Shown: piece after piece, positions 1 through 10,028 of the stretch
Position numbering within the stretch: the first letter of the stretch is position 1
Layout: each line of letters starts with the position of its first letter
Source of the DNA: Phallusia fumigata
Lineage: Eukaryota > Chordata > Ascidiacea > Phlebobranchia > Ascidiidae
Assembly (NCBI GenBank): GCA_008931825.1
Contig: QXVZ01018060.1
Coordinates: 1 to 29,352 of the forward strand
Reading direction: 5' to 3'
DNA length: 29,352 nucleotides
Position numbers and translations under genes: made by a program
Notes under the pieces: generated by a model
Told to the model about the DNA's origin: nothing
Databases searched by the model: none
What the model saw: the letters and a program-made list of their open reading frames with translations, nothing else

Positions 1-1526
1 TCATTGATACATTTGACAGAGTTTTGAAAAAGCAGGCAAACTTAAATGATCAAATCAACAACTCAAACAATGTTATTCTCCGGCCAGTGCGACTCCCAAC
101 AAGACTAGCTTTACCTCTTTCTATGTCAGTTTGGCTAAAAGCGTTTGCTCTGAAGTCATGAATAGTCTAACTTGCACAACAAATTGTTTTTCCACAAGGT
201 CTTTTACAAGAAAAACTTCATAAATGTATAAGTTTGTAGACAATTTTGTAAATGGCTTATCAGTTGTTAGTTTCTGTTTACTTTGTGTCTTTATAATTTG
301 TTGAACAAAGTTCTATAGTTTGTTGTTATGCAAAGACGAGTGTCGATAAGGTGCTAAACTGCTGCAAAAAATTGACAAAGTTGTCTACACTCATCGTCCA
401 TTTATACTTGTTGTATTGTTCCTTTTCTTCATTTCAAGTTTCTTACTGTGACTCGTGGAGACCTGCTAATTTGCATGTAACAAAAGCATTTCATAAATTA
501 TTGCATCTTTTCGATTCGGTTCTTAATTGTTGGTTTTGAAACCAGACGATACTTGTGTGTGTGCTTTTGATCCCATATCTTTGAATCAAGTTGAGTTTGT
601 GCCGCTTGTTACAAGAAAACATAGCCACACAATTGCACTAAAACAATTACCAAGCCGGAAATAGTTGAGCAACGTAGAAACGTTTGAAGTACGAAAAAAG
701 TGAAGGGCACAATTGGTAGATCGAGGTTTAACGCGCTGCAGCTACACCGTTGTTACCAGGCGCGTTACGTTGCGGGTCTCACATCGGAGGGTGAGTTTGG
801 CGCATTGGAGAATCCGGACTGAGGGAGAAACGTTGGTGGAACCCGTCAGAAACCTACTAGTCTGGCTTTCGGCAAAAGATCTCATCAAGGATATAGTGGC
901 AATTTATTTTATAGATGCCGGAGCTCTCTGCATAAGCCTACTCTCTCTTTCCTCAATAGCTCAGTTATTCACTTGTACAGATGGCGAAGCTCCAGCAGTA
1001 CTACACCCCTGGGTCTGATAGTCTAGTAGAGGTTGTATTCCAGGGACACCAACTTCTATCTGTAAATAACTCAAAATAATGAAACCAAATACGAAAATCG
1101 TTTTTATTTTTAAAGGGGTATCACGAATGCCTAAATGAATAAAGGGTTGTTAACCTTAAAAAAGTTTGGAAACCCCTGTTCTTGGTTTTATATATCATCT
1201 TATTGGTAGAATTAGTCTATAGCTCTCTTTTCTTAACAAGCTGCTTATTTGCCAGTTAACACATACCTTGTATTGACATCCAGGAGAAAGAAACAACAAG
1301 CAAACATTTTGTGAATAATAGGAAAAAAGACGCTGTAAATTACCTTTGCACTGATTTTTGTAAATCTCTAATTGTTTCAACTATTTTTCTCAACCTTTCT
1401 ACGACTTGAATTTTAAGCTTGGACCGTGTTTTAAAGTTGCTTGCTTTGCTTGTTTGCTGTCCACATTATTTAAATCTCATTTATAAACATCAAAATCTGT
1501 CGACACTTGAATGACATTTGGTTGAT
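1..1526. other. 3' flank of the protease array, no gene seen
   Basis: AT-rich DNA downstream of the last protease gene. Short open frames exist, but none has splice signals, codon character or a recognisable motif. The last ~150 bases before the first gene (about 1385-1526) resemble the 3' flank of the second protease gene around 6240-6365, so the tandem duplication unit extends past the coding part. A dispersed repeat is listed separately inside this stretch. I see nothing else supportable. Confidence 0.6.
588..840. repeat. Dispersed repeat R1, copy a
   Basis: A block with the landmarks AAGAAAACATAGC, CACTAAAACAATTACCAAGC, CGGAAAT, AAGGGCACAATTGGTAGATC and CGCGCTGCAGCTACACCGT. The same ordered landmarks recur at about 13550-13801, and part of them at about 18636-18745. 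Three diverged copies in one window indicate an interspersed repeat (SINE or the tail of a LINE). I see no coding capacity, and no target-site duplication could be defined by eye. Confidence 0.55.
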
Positions 1527-1532
1527 TTTATT
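1527..1532 (-). terminator. Polyadenylation signal AATAAA of protease gene 1
   Basis: TTTATT on the plus strand reads AATAAA on the gene strand, about 60 bases after the stop codon. The same hexamer stands at the same distance after the stop in the three paralogues. Confidence 0.6.
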
Positions 1533-1590
1533 TTTCGAATTACGCTGAGGTAATTACGAGATCGTCTTATGTACGATTTCTATTGAACAG

Positions 1591-3784
1591 TTACAGTCCA
1601 GTAACTGAGTTGATCCATGAGCGTCCAGCACTGATCTTCGCATAAGCACCTGGAGCCGAGGTGGAACAAGTGCTGCTACCCCAGGAAACTGCTCCGATCA
1701 GACGCCACCCACTGGGAGCACTGGAGTCAGGGACAACGAGAGGACCACCAGAGTCTCCCTGTTGAAAAGACGTTGAAATGTTTGGAAAACGCCCTAATTG
1801 TTTAAACGAAATTGCTTCTAATTCGCGAGCAACCCCCCTCTGAAAAATGTCAAATTACCTAAGTGCATGCCGGAATCCCTTGAATACAAAACTAATCTCT
1901 ACTCCAAACCTCAGTTATTCTTGAAAAACACATTTTGTACTTCACTAGTTTTGATTTTCGGAATCTAAATTTCATATTCGCGTCTTTATGATCTTACCAT
2001 GCAGGAAGAGGCAGTGTTAACTCCAGCAGCGCATTGCATACGGTCAGTGATTGTCATACCAGGACCCCAGTAACTTTGGCAATCTGCCTGTGAAACCAAC
2101 GGAATCTCTGCAACCTGCATTGTTTCTGGAATGGTGGCTGTAAAAAGAGTTTAGATTACTAGAAATTATCTGTAAGAGTGACATAATTCTGCAATAAACG
2201 CTTCTAAAACTCAGATTTATACATATTTCGAACCCTGGAAAACGAATTGTTTCGCATATCAGTGAAATGTGAGTACAAGGGGTTATTTGCGAGAAAAGAA
2301 AATCTCTGCAACCTGCATTGTGTCAGGGATAGTGGTTGTAAAAAAGAATTTTCAGCTGTCAATGTGACGCATGCTGCAAAATAAACACCTCTAAAACTCA
2401 TATTCACACAGCTTTTGAACGGGGCCCTTTAAAACCAAGAGTATCCCATATTCCGCAATAGCCTATATACGGGACATAAGCTATACTTTGTGTTTCAAGC
2501 CTAGCCTAGGACAAATTTAGAAGTAAATCGTCGTTAGATTTAAGCGGCTTAGAGTATTCAGCAAAGAATACCTGGGAAACGGATGATGTAGCCCCACCCA
2601 GTGGTGGTTGCCGTGGTTCCAGCGGCGTATTCGACTCCTGCATCGACAAGATCAACTGTACCGACCTAGAAACAATAAAAAGAATTTAAAATTTTGTTCT
2701 TACAAACAACCAAATCAGTGAAACATGTTAAGACTTTTAGGTTTGCAAAATAGGCCTAATTCATTTACTTACGTTGCCTTCTAACTTGGCGGCAGTTGCG
2801 AGGATTGCGATGCCGTAATCATAATCGATTGTGTCTTCGTTGTACTGGGGGTGGGGCACGAATGAGGAAACTGAGATAGATTGTTCTGGGTATCTCCATT
2901 GGATGGATCCGAGGTTGGCGGTGACACCACTGCAAAACATTGGCAACCATTATTACGCTGGATTATTTACTTACGTTTAAGCGAGGTGGTGCGGTACGGT
3001 TCGATCTTCGCATCGAGGTACGTGGTACGCACATCGCAATACGTACCATACCGTTGACATCTTTGCCTACGTTTTCGAATCGGGAAAACTCTCATGACTC
3101 GACATTGAGACACAAAGGCACAAAAACTTATAAGCACAGGGTAGAAAAAAATAAAAATACCTTTGGTAGACGGTGCAGTGGGCAGCTGACATGACGTATC
3201 CCACACTGATGAGAGATCCTCCGCAAAAGTGGCTTCCAAAGCGTTGGAGAGATGCCTAAAAGTCAAACGTTAAGTATATGTTGCACCTTACCCCAGAGAA
3301 AAATATATTGAAAAAGCAAAAAGTTTATAGGCATATTTTGTTTCTGCAGAAGATGTCTAAAAGCAATCTTAGTTTGCGCAACATTGCACAAGGCTATGTG
3401 TGAGTAATCATCATGTTTTGGAAGTTAATGTTAAAGAAATTTTAATTACACTGCTTTATAATTTTATCTCACCTGCCAAGGCCAGTCTCCCTGGTTAGCA
3501 TCTTCTCCACCAATAATCTTTTCGTTACCGGGCATCAGAGCCTGCATGGGGTGGAACGGAAGCTCTGAAAAAACAACAACATGTTTTCCTCCGAAAACTT
3601 TACTAGATAGCCGTAAGAATTATGTGCTCCGTGACTTCAACCCGGTTGAACATCACTGGTTGAACCATTTGTTCTGTCTGTACTCACTGGAGCTCAGCCG
3701 ACAAACAAAAATAAAAATCAAACAAGTTCACTCACCGGCGAGAGCGAGTCCGATTGCACAGAAGAAAGTAAGAAGGACCTTCAT
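1591..3784 (-). CDS. Chymotrypsin-like serine protease, array gene 1
   Basis: Seven exons on the minus strand: 3736-3784, 3473-3564, 3161-3255, 2773-2929, 2572-2665, 1998-2137 and 1591-1758. Together they are 795 nt and encode 264 aa; all introns are GT-AG with matching phases. The start is the ATG of the signal peptide [17 protein letters not shown]. The propeptide ends GNEK before IIGG, a tryptic activation site, so the product is a secreted zymogen (peptidase family S1). The triad is visible: SAAHC (His57), DYDYGIAIL (Asp102) and GDSGGP (Ser195), with TGWG and VSWGSSTC. The segment ASSCMGDSGG gives Ser189 as in chymotrypsin, and G216 and G226 are present, so cleavage after large hydrophobic residues is likely. 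Cysteines support bonds 42-58, 168-182 and 191-220; the 136-201 pair is absent. Intron 5 carries an exon-6 relic. The exact natural substrate is unknown. Confidence 0.93.
2299..2342 (-). pseudogene. Relic of exon 6 inside intron 5 of protease gene 1
   Basis: About 44 bases closely match the 5' part of the real exon 6 at 2094-2137, and would encode roughly [11 protein letters not shown]. The acceptor preceding it is ACAA instead of ACAG, so it cannot be spliced in normally. The following ~85 bases match intron 5 of protease gene 2 (near 7008-7095) better than the intron next to gene 1's own exon 6. It looks like a partial local duplication or a conversion tract. Confidence 0.75.
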
Positions 3785-3847
3785 CTTGTTTCGTTGATTT
3801 CTCTGTAGTTTGCAATGAATCCTATCAACCCTGCGTTACCTGCCAAC

Positions 3848-3955
3848 TTTTATACACGAGCTAAGGTGGCCGTCTGTTGAAGTTCACACACAACGACGAC
3901 TTTATCGGTTTATATTTGGACGCTTATTTCGCCGTGGGATAACTGTCACATGTCC
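3848..3955 (-). promoter_or_regulatory. Promoter of protease gene 1: TATA box plus bipartite E-box/GTGGGAT element
   Basis: On the gene strand TATAAAA lies at 3854-3848, 64 bases before the ATG. Farther upstream, at 3955-3930, an E-box CATGTG is followed by ACAGT and then TATCCCACGGCG (reverse complement of CGCCGTGGGATA). The spacing of element to TATA is 75-77 bp in all four paralogues. The E-box plus TTTCCC-like box resembles the site of the pancreatic PTF1 complex (bHLH plus RBPJ), which drives digestive zymogen genes in vertebrates. That equivalence is inference. Confidence 0.6.
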
Positions 3956-4740
3956 GACAACACGCGATGACGTACAAGGTTTTGTCGACGATATTCGGCG
4001 GGTAGAGACGTTTAATTAAACTGCTGAAATAATTTCTGAACCCAGTACGCGTTTTCTTTGTGCACCACCTGCGAGGTTTCCTTCGTTGAAAGCCGAAACG
4101 TGGATGTAAATCAAAATTATAGTATTGATATTGTCATGCACTAGATGGCGCTACACCACGGTCGGCATGCGAGGTGATTATTTATAGCACGCCATGTGAT
4201 TCACTAGTTTATGTTTTAACACAATTTTTGATCTAAACTAAGCAACCTCTTTTACTTTTAATGTTAAGTGCAACTGCAGCAACGAGCTACAGAGAGCGCG
4301 TGTAAACCAGATTTTACAGATTTGTCGCAGAAACATAAAGCAGTGACGTCATCGGCATGGCACGCGAAGTCATTGGAATTTTGGCATAATTCGTAAACTG
4401 GGACTGCACTGAAAATATTGTCGACACCTGTATTAGTGTAATGAATTTCCCTCTAAATTTGTGGGTGGTGGTGCCACTCTAGTTGCGGCTTCTCAAAACG
4501 GTTTTCCCCGGATTGTAGTTTGATCGAGAAACCAGTGAAATGGTGTTGGTTTTGGTTACTGTGACACCGTTTAATTTACTGTGACACCAAACAAATAACT
4601 GATATAACTAGATTGGTGGTTTTCATCATATTACTATTCCACAAACACTATCACTTTATTTAAAAAAGATATATATTCCCTACACTATTTTACATTGGGT
4701 CCCCTAATTATCAGAAACAAGGAAAGTCCATCGTCATATT

Positions 4741-4830
4741 GAACCTCTACACAGTTTTTCTGGTAGTGTGGGAATCCTCACATCTGATGTTTGCGACGAA
4801 CATGATCTTTGTGTGTAGTTCGTGGATTGA
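4741..4830. promoter_or_regulatory. Conserved upstream block, copy 1
   Basis: About 90 bases containing CACACAGTTTTTCTGG, AGTGTGGGAATCCT and CATCTGATGTTTG. They are nearly identical at 9169, 12547 and 17325, each upstream of a protease gene. CCACAC/GTGTGG and CAG/CTG could form a small hairpin in the better-preserved copies. The reading frame is not maintained among copies, so it is not coding. A shared enhancer or an old repeat carried along by the duplication are both possible. Confidence 0.5.
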
Positions 4831-5099
4831 TAAAGCGAGACAGGAATGACTGACATGGCTGGTCTTGTATTGTCTTTCAACCTAATTTTGTCTTTGTTGA
4901 AAACGAAGTGACGTCGTAGCAAAGAAAATCTTGCGTAACGTAAAGTGAACAATGCAAACATGGTATGACCTATACTGCTGCCTTCATAGGAACAAACTTG
5001 AAACCGCTAAGCAACAATGATTGTCTCGTTAACACAATCTTTGTAAACTACAATAAACTACAAACTTATAATGTTGTTATACACTGAACACAAAGTTTT

Positions 5100-6365
5100 G
5101 TGCTGCTGTTGTTGCATGTGTCTGCATGTTAGTTTCTATTTAATGTTCCAGACACCGTATCCTGATACTGTTTAAACTTCATAATCTGCAGTATTGTATC
5201 GCGCTGTCCTTTGCGTTCGGCTATAGACATTGTTTGTATTTCCCCCTTATCATGATGCGATGTAAAAGTGCACATTTTCTGCTCAATGGCATTTCCACAT
5301 ATGGCTGGCTGAAAAAACGGTCAAAGTCTTTCGTCCCACTACGAAAAATGGTTGACGAATTGGAGGTAAATCGCTTTTAGGTCACAAGGCCCCTATACCT
5401 TTGTTGTGAAAACAAATTTAACATGATTGTTTCATTGTTTGTTATATAAGGTTGACCACCGATCAAGAATTGCAGTACCGGTACGCTACTAATTGAGTTG
5501 TGCATGCCACGTACCTCGTTGCGAAGTGTGTTTCGTAACTTTCAATAAATTTGCTGCATACGGTACCGCGCTGCCATCCATTGTCAAAGATAGAAAGCTG
5601 TACAATAGGTTTCAAGTACAACGTACCTCGTGGTCAAGGGTGTACAATACCACCGTACCGTTTCTTTTGGTGATTTTGCTGCGTACCGTACCATACTACC
5701 AGACCCTTCTAAAGCCAAGTCCATTTTGTATATTCAACAGTGGCGAATTTTACGTAAGCAATGTGGAACTGTAGCGCCCCCTATTTGCACTTTTTAGTGA
5801 CAGCGATGACGGTAGGGTACGTATTGAGTTCTGCGGATACCGTTCCCTGTTACAAAGGGCTTTTTGATTGTTATTGCCATCCATTGAAAAGGATAGGAAA
5901 CGTTACGGTGCGTTTTAAGTTGTGCGTACCCATCTTGTTGTGAAGGGCGTTCTGTACCATTAAATGATTTTTGCTGCTTACCGTATACTATACATCATTG
6001 GTTATTGTTGATAACATTTAAAAAAAGGGCTTATTTAATATAATCCTTGGTTATTGTTGATATATCTCGGACTGACTCGGCTTGTCTCCTCGATGACTAT
6101 TCGAAATTGCCTAATTTTTGTGGCGGCTAATTGCAAATTGCTTCATCAGTCTGACTTAATTAGGCTGAAAAATATTTTGTGAAACACTGTCTCCGAAATC
6201 AACTTATTCAGACAGCCAGGCCTTTAATAAAATCCCGAAAGTCCTTTCCAATTTCCTCAACGCTTGCAACTTTAACATTGGTCGGTGCTTTAGCGTTACT
6301 TGCTTTCATCATTTAATTCCCCACAAAAAACTCCAAAATTTGTTAGACACTTGAATGACATTTGG
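5100..6365. other. Intergenic stretch between protease genes 1 and 2
   Basis: Begins after the sequence ACACTGAACACAAAG, which recurs at the far upstream end of each duplication unit (near 9523, 12920 and 18115). It holds the GTACC repeats listed separately and then AT-rich DNA resembling other array 3' flanks. I see no coding region or RNA gene. Confidence 0.5.
5470..5995. repeat. Degenerate GTACC-rich repeats
   Basis: Imperfect repeats of a unit of roughly 110-130 bases. Recurrent pieces are CGTACCTCGTTG / CGTACCTCGTGG / CGTACCCATCTTG, TTTTGCTGCGTACCGTACC / TTTGCTGCATACGGTACC / TTTTGCTGCTTACCGTA, and GCCATCCATTG (twice). A related GGTACGTGGTACGCAC string lies in intron 3 of protease gene 1 (about 2984-3053), so the family is dispersed. 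Short open frames here are by-products. I see no gene. Confidence 0.55.
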
Positions 6366-6371
6366 TTTATT
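6366..6371 (-). terminator. Polyadenylation signal AATAAA of protease gene 2
   Basis: Plus-strand TTTATT, 64 bases beyond the stop codon, at the position equivalent to the signals of its paralogues. Confidence 0.6.
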
Positions 6372-6434
6372 TTATGTTTTGGATTACGCTGAAGTAATTA
6401 CGAGATCGTCTCATGTACGATTTCTATTGAACAG

Positions 6435-8341
6435 TTACAGTCCAGTAACTGAGTTGATCCATGTGCGTCCAGCACTGATCTTGGCATAAACACCTGGAGC
6501 CAAGGTGGAACAAGTGCCGCTACCCCAGGAAACCGCTCCGATCAGACGCCACCCACTGGAAACACTGGAGTCAGGGACAACGAGAGGACCACCAGAGTCT
6601 CCCTGTTGAAAAGACGTTGATTTATTGGTAGGAATTTTAAAATCTCCTTAGTTTGAATTTTAGCGGAGCTGCTTGCTTAATTCAAAAACAAATTTACTCG
6701 TTAGTTAGACCTTTTAACTACAACAAACTCGAAGTGTGCTACATGCCAAAAACCCATAAAAATAAAACTTATCTCAAAACCTAACTTACTGTTCGAAAGC
6801 AAAATTTGTACTTACTCGTTTTTATTCTAGGATTACAAACCAAGTTATGATCTTACCATGCAGGAAGAGGCTGTTCCAATTCCAGCAGCGCATTGCATAC
6901 GGTCAGTGATTGTCATACCAGGACCCCAGTAATCTTGGCAATCTGACTGTGAAACCAACGGAATCTCTGCAACCTGCAATATTTCAGGGATGGTGGCTGT
7001 AAAAAAGAATTTTCAGCTGTCAATGTGACACATGCTGCAAAACAAACACCTCTAAAACTTATATTCACACAGCTTTTGAACGGGGCCCTTTAAAAACAAG
7101 AGTATTGAGTATTCCCATAGCAGCAATATGCGGGTGCATGGGATATTTATGCTACAAACTGGGACTTTGGATTGAATCATCATTAGGATCAAACGCCAGA
7201 CATTTCGGCAAAGAATACCTGGGAAACGGATAACGTAGCCCCATCCAGTGGTGGTTGCCATGGTTCCAGCGGCGTATTCGACTCCTGCCTCGGCAAGATC
7301 AACAGTATCGACCTGGCAGAAACAAAATCTTTATAAGGTTAGGTATTAAAAAACCAACCGGTCCAAAATGTGTAGATTATTAGTTGTGTAAAATCTTAAC
7401 TCATCCGTAATGTTTGCTTACATCTCCAGTTAATTGGGCAGCAGATGCGAGGATTGCGATGCTGTAATCATAATCGATTATGTCTTCGTTGTACTGAGGG
7501 TGAGCCAAAAATGTGGAAACTGAGATGGATTGTGCTGGGTTTCTCCACTCGATAGACCCGAGGTTGGCTGTCACTCCGCTGCATGAAAAATTAAACATCA
7601 ACAACTTATACGCTCGTGGTTACCTGTTTCCAAACTTCTACCTTCCCATTAACACGCTTCCCGACCAAAATTAAACCGTAATATTTAAAAAAACAAAGTA
7701 GAAAAAAATAAAAATACCTTTGGTAGACGGTGCAGTGGGCAGCAGACATGACGTATCCTGTGCTGATGAGAGATCCTCCGCAAAAGTGGCTTCCAAAACG
7801 TTGAAGTGATGCCTACAAGTCAGACGTTAGGTATTCGCAAACCAGGCATGTACTGACTATGTTACACCTTGCAGAATGTTTTTAGTTTTTCGATAGTTTG
7901 CGCAACATTGCACAAGGCTTTGTCTGTAGTACCATCATTCTTTGGAAGTTAATTTTAACGAAATTGTAATCGCACTGCTTTCTTAATTTTATATCTTCTT
8001 GGCTGCAGACAGCGTTAGTTGTTTATCTCACCTGCCAAGGCCAGTCTCCCTGGTTAGCATCTTCTCCACCAATAATCTTTTCGTTACCGGGCATCAGAGC
8101 GTGCATGGGGTGGAACGGAAGCTCTGGAACCAAAAACAACATGTTTTCCTCCGAAAACTTTGCTAGATAGCCGTAAGAATCATGTGTTCCGTGACTTCAA
8201 CCCGGTATATATTTATACTCTGCTGCAATTAAGTTGGAATCGCTCTATCTTGGTATAATTCAACCGACAAAAAATCAAACAAGTTCACTCACCGGCGAGA
8301 GCGAGTCCGATTGCACAGAAGAAAGTAAGAAGGACCTTCAT
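6435..8341 (-). CDS. Chymotrypsin-like serine protease, array gene 2
   Basis: Seven exons: 8293-8341, 8032-8123, 7718-7812, 7422-7578, 7219-7312, 6857-6996 and 6435-6602, 264 aa, with the same phases as gene 1 and GT-AG throughout. The signal peptide exon is identical to gene 1. The propeptide has [11 protein letters not shown] before IIGG. Triad: [14 protein letters not shown] and GDSGGP. The pocket reads TASSCM (Ser189) and [14 protein letters not shown] (G216, G226), so a chymotrypsin-type S1 site is expected. A136 and V201 replace the cysteine pair seen in vertebrate chymotrypsin. It is closest to gene 1: the same 92-nt exon 2 and nearly the same last exon. It is intact, with no stop or frameshift. 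Confidence 0.93.
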
Positions 8342-8404
8342 CTTGTTTCGTTGATTTCACTGTAGTTTGCAATGAAACTTATCCACCCTGTGTTACCTGC
8401 CAAC

Positions 8405-8511
8405 TTTTATACACGAGCTAAAGTGACGGTCTGTTGAAGTTCACACGCAACGACGGCAAGTTCACGGTTTTTCAGGCGCTTATTTCGCCGTGGGATAACT
8501 ATCACATGTCT
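8405..8511 (-). promoter_or_regulatory. Promoter of protease gene 2: TATA box plus bipartite element
   Basis: TATAAAA on the gene strand at 8411-8405, 64 bases before the ATG. The E-box/GTGGGAT pair lies at 8511-8486; the gene-strand order is CATGTG, ATAGT, TATCCCACGG. Spacing to TATA matches gene 1. Confidence 0.6.
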
Positions 8512-8750
8512 GTTGACGAGTCAAGCCTTTGTAAACACCATTTTAGGGGTAGAATGGCATTTTTTAAACTCAACACAAGAAAATTGAAATATTTTGCGCC
8601 TAGTGCGTTTATTTATTCTTCGTACAATGTCTTCTGCGAAAATTTTGCCACAATAAAATATGTGGGTCAGAAAAAACGCGATTTTATAAACCCGCCAGAT
8701 GGCGCTATCTCCAATCTAATAATGTTACTGGGTCTCACTTGAAATAATTT

Positions 8751-8880
8751 GGCAAGCACTTGGTCGGATGTTCTGAGGCGCTCGACCCATATACAGATAC
8801 AAAACTGATCGGGATAGGTCCCCGGGATCGTTCCGGGTTCGAACCCGTGAAAAAACAGAAAAAAAAACTTAAAAAATCTA
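8751..8880 (+). mobile_element. tRNA-derived SINE, copy a
   Basis: TTGGTCGGATGTTCTGAGGC resembles the A box and D arm of class II (Leu/Ser-type) tRNAs, and CGGGTTCGAACCCG is a perfect B-box/T-arm. These are followed by an A-rich tail (AAAAAACAG, a run of nine A, AAAAAATCTAG). This is the layout of a tRNA-derived SINE. A second copy is at about 16946-17056 at the equivalent place upstream of protease gene 4, and a weaker remnant seems to lie upstream of gene 1 (about 4085-4130). The insertion therefore probably predates at least one duplication. Confidence 0.65.
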
Positions 8881-9168
8881 GTTATTATCATTTGTCATAC
8901 TCTAGATGGCGCTAAACCAAAGTTTGTTGTTCAAATGCTATGTGTCATCCTAAATGTGGTAGCACCGAATCTATTAGTTGCAGCTGTTCAATCTGCGTTA
9001 ACGTTTGGTGGTAATGTGATTTGTGGGTTGGTTCACGTCTATACGACATTTCTTATTGGATCTTCCATGGTGGGACACAGTAGTGGCCATGGATGGCAGT
9101 TTATTTTTTAAGGTGCTTCATTTATTTCGCTGGTGGCCACGCGGCAGCTGAAAGTCCATTATCAAATT

Positions 9169-9258
9169 GAACATCCACACAGTTTTTCTGGCAGTGTGGG
9201 AATCCTTGCATCTGATGTTTGTGCCGAAAATGATATTTGTGCGTAGTTCCTGGCTTGG
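9169..9258. promoter_or_regulatory. Conserved upstream block, copy 2
   Basis: Same block as at 4741, with CCACACAGTTTTTCTGGCAG and TGTGGGAATCCT. It lies upstream of protease gene 2. Function not recognised. Confidence 0.5.
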
Positions 9259-9539
9259 TGTAGAGGGACGGGAATAGATACATCAGGTCTGGTGTTGTTC
9301 TCACAAGGTGAAGGCATTTGAACCTAATTTTGTCTTTGTTTAAACGATGATAAGGTAGCAATGCAAACACGATCCACTGCCTCCTTTACATGCGGTAGAT
9401 TTGATTTTCAATCAAAACTTATCAACTCAATTTTATTTGGCCCAGTCCTAAATCTAGGTAGACAGTAAATATGTCATTTATTTCAACCTAAACCACAAAG
9501 CTAAAATACAAACATTTTTGTGCACACTGAACGCAAAGT

Positions 9540-9964
9540 GTTCATTTAAAAGATGTCTCATTGCAGAGACGGCGAAAAATACAACATAGTTTTTTTGTTT
9601 GTGATGGTCGATGCTTTGAGCTTAATGTTGCTGCAAATCTATATTTCAGTGGTGTCCTTGTATCTAACACAAACCGAAGTAGGAACAATAGATGAAAAGT
9701 ATTCATACTTTTTCTATCAAAGAGCCGAACTTGGAATCTGTGAATTGAACTTTTTGGGGCACTGCTTCCTGACTTCTCCCCTTGGGTATAAATTAATTGT
9801 TTTAGGTCTCTACGACCAACTTGTATTGCAACAAATGGGTAAAGTTTGACAATAGGGTTAATATCATGAAAAAACCTTTCGAACTTATAAAACATTTTAC
9901 CATCATTTGACCCTAGAACTCAAACACAAAAATCCGTTGACACATTGAATGACATTTGTTTGAC
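9540..9964. other. Intergenic stretch between protease genes 2 and 3
   Basis: AT-rich. The part from about 9645 to 9815 (AAACCGAAGTAGGA, GGGGCACTGCTTCC) matches about 14005-14215 in the 3' flank of gene 4, so it belongs to the duplicated unit. Overlapping open frames on both strands lack any protein-like conservation between the two copies. Confidence 0.5.
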
Positions 9965-9970
9965 TTTATT
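9965..9970 (-). terminator. Polyadenylation signal AATAAA of protease gene 3
   Basis: Plus-strand TTTATT, 59 bases beyond the stop codon, in register with its paralogues. Confidence 0.6.
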
Positions 9971-10028
9971 TTTTGAATTACGCTGAAGTAATTACGAGAT
10001 CGTCTCATGTACGAATTCTATTGAACAA

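Noticed and set aside
713..1018. 101-codon open frame in the left flank
   Set aside because: It covers R1 copy a; the corresponding region of copy b does not keep the frame.
4734..4961. Minus-strand open frame recurring with variants at 9122, 12379 and 17187
   Set aside because: The DNA block is conserved but the frame differs between copies and is interrupted, so it is a non-coding conserved block and not a gene family.
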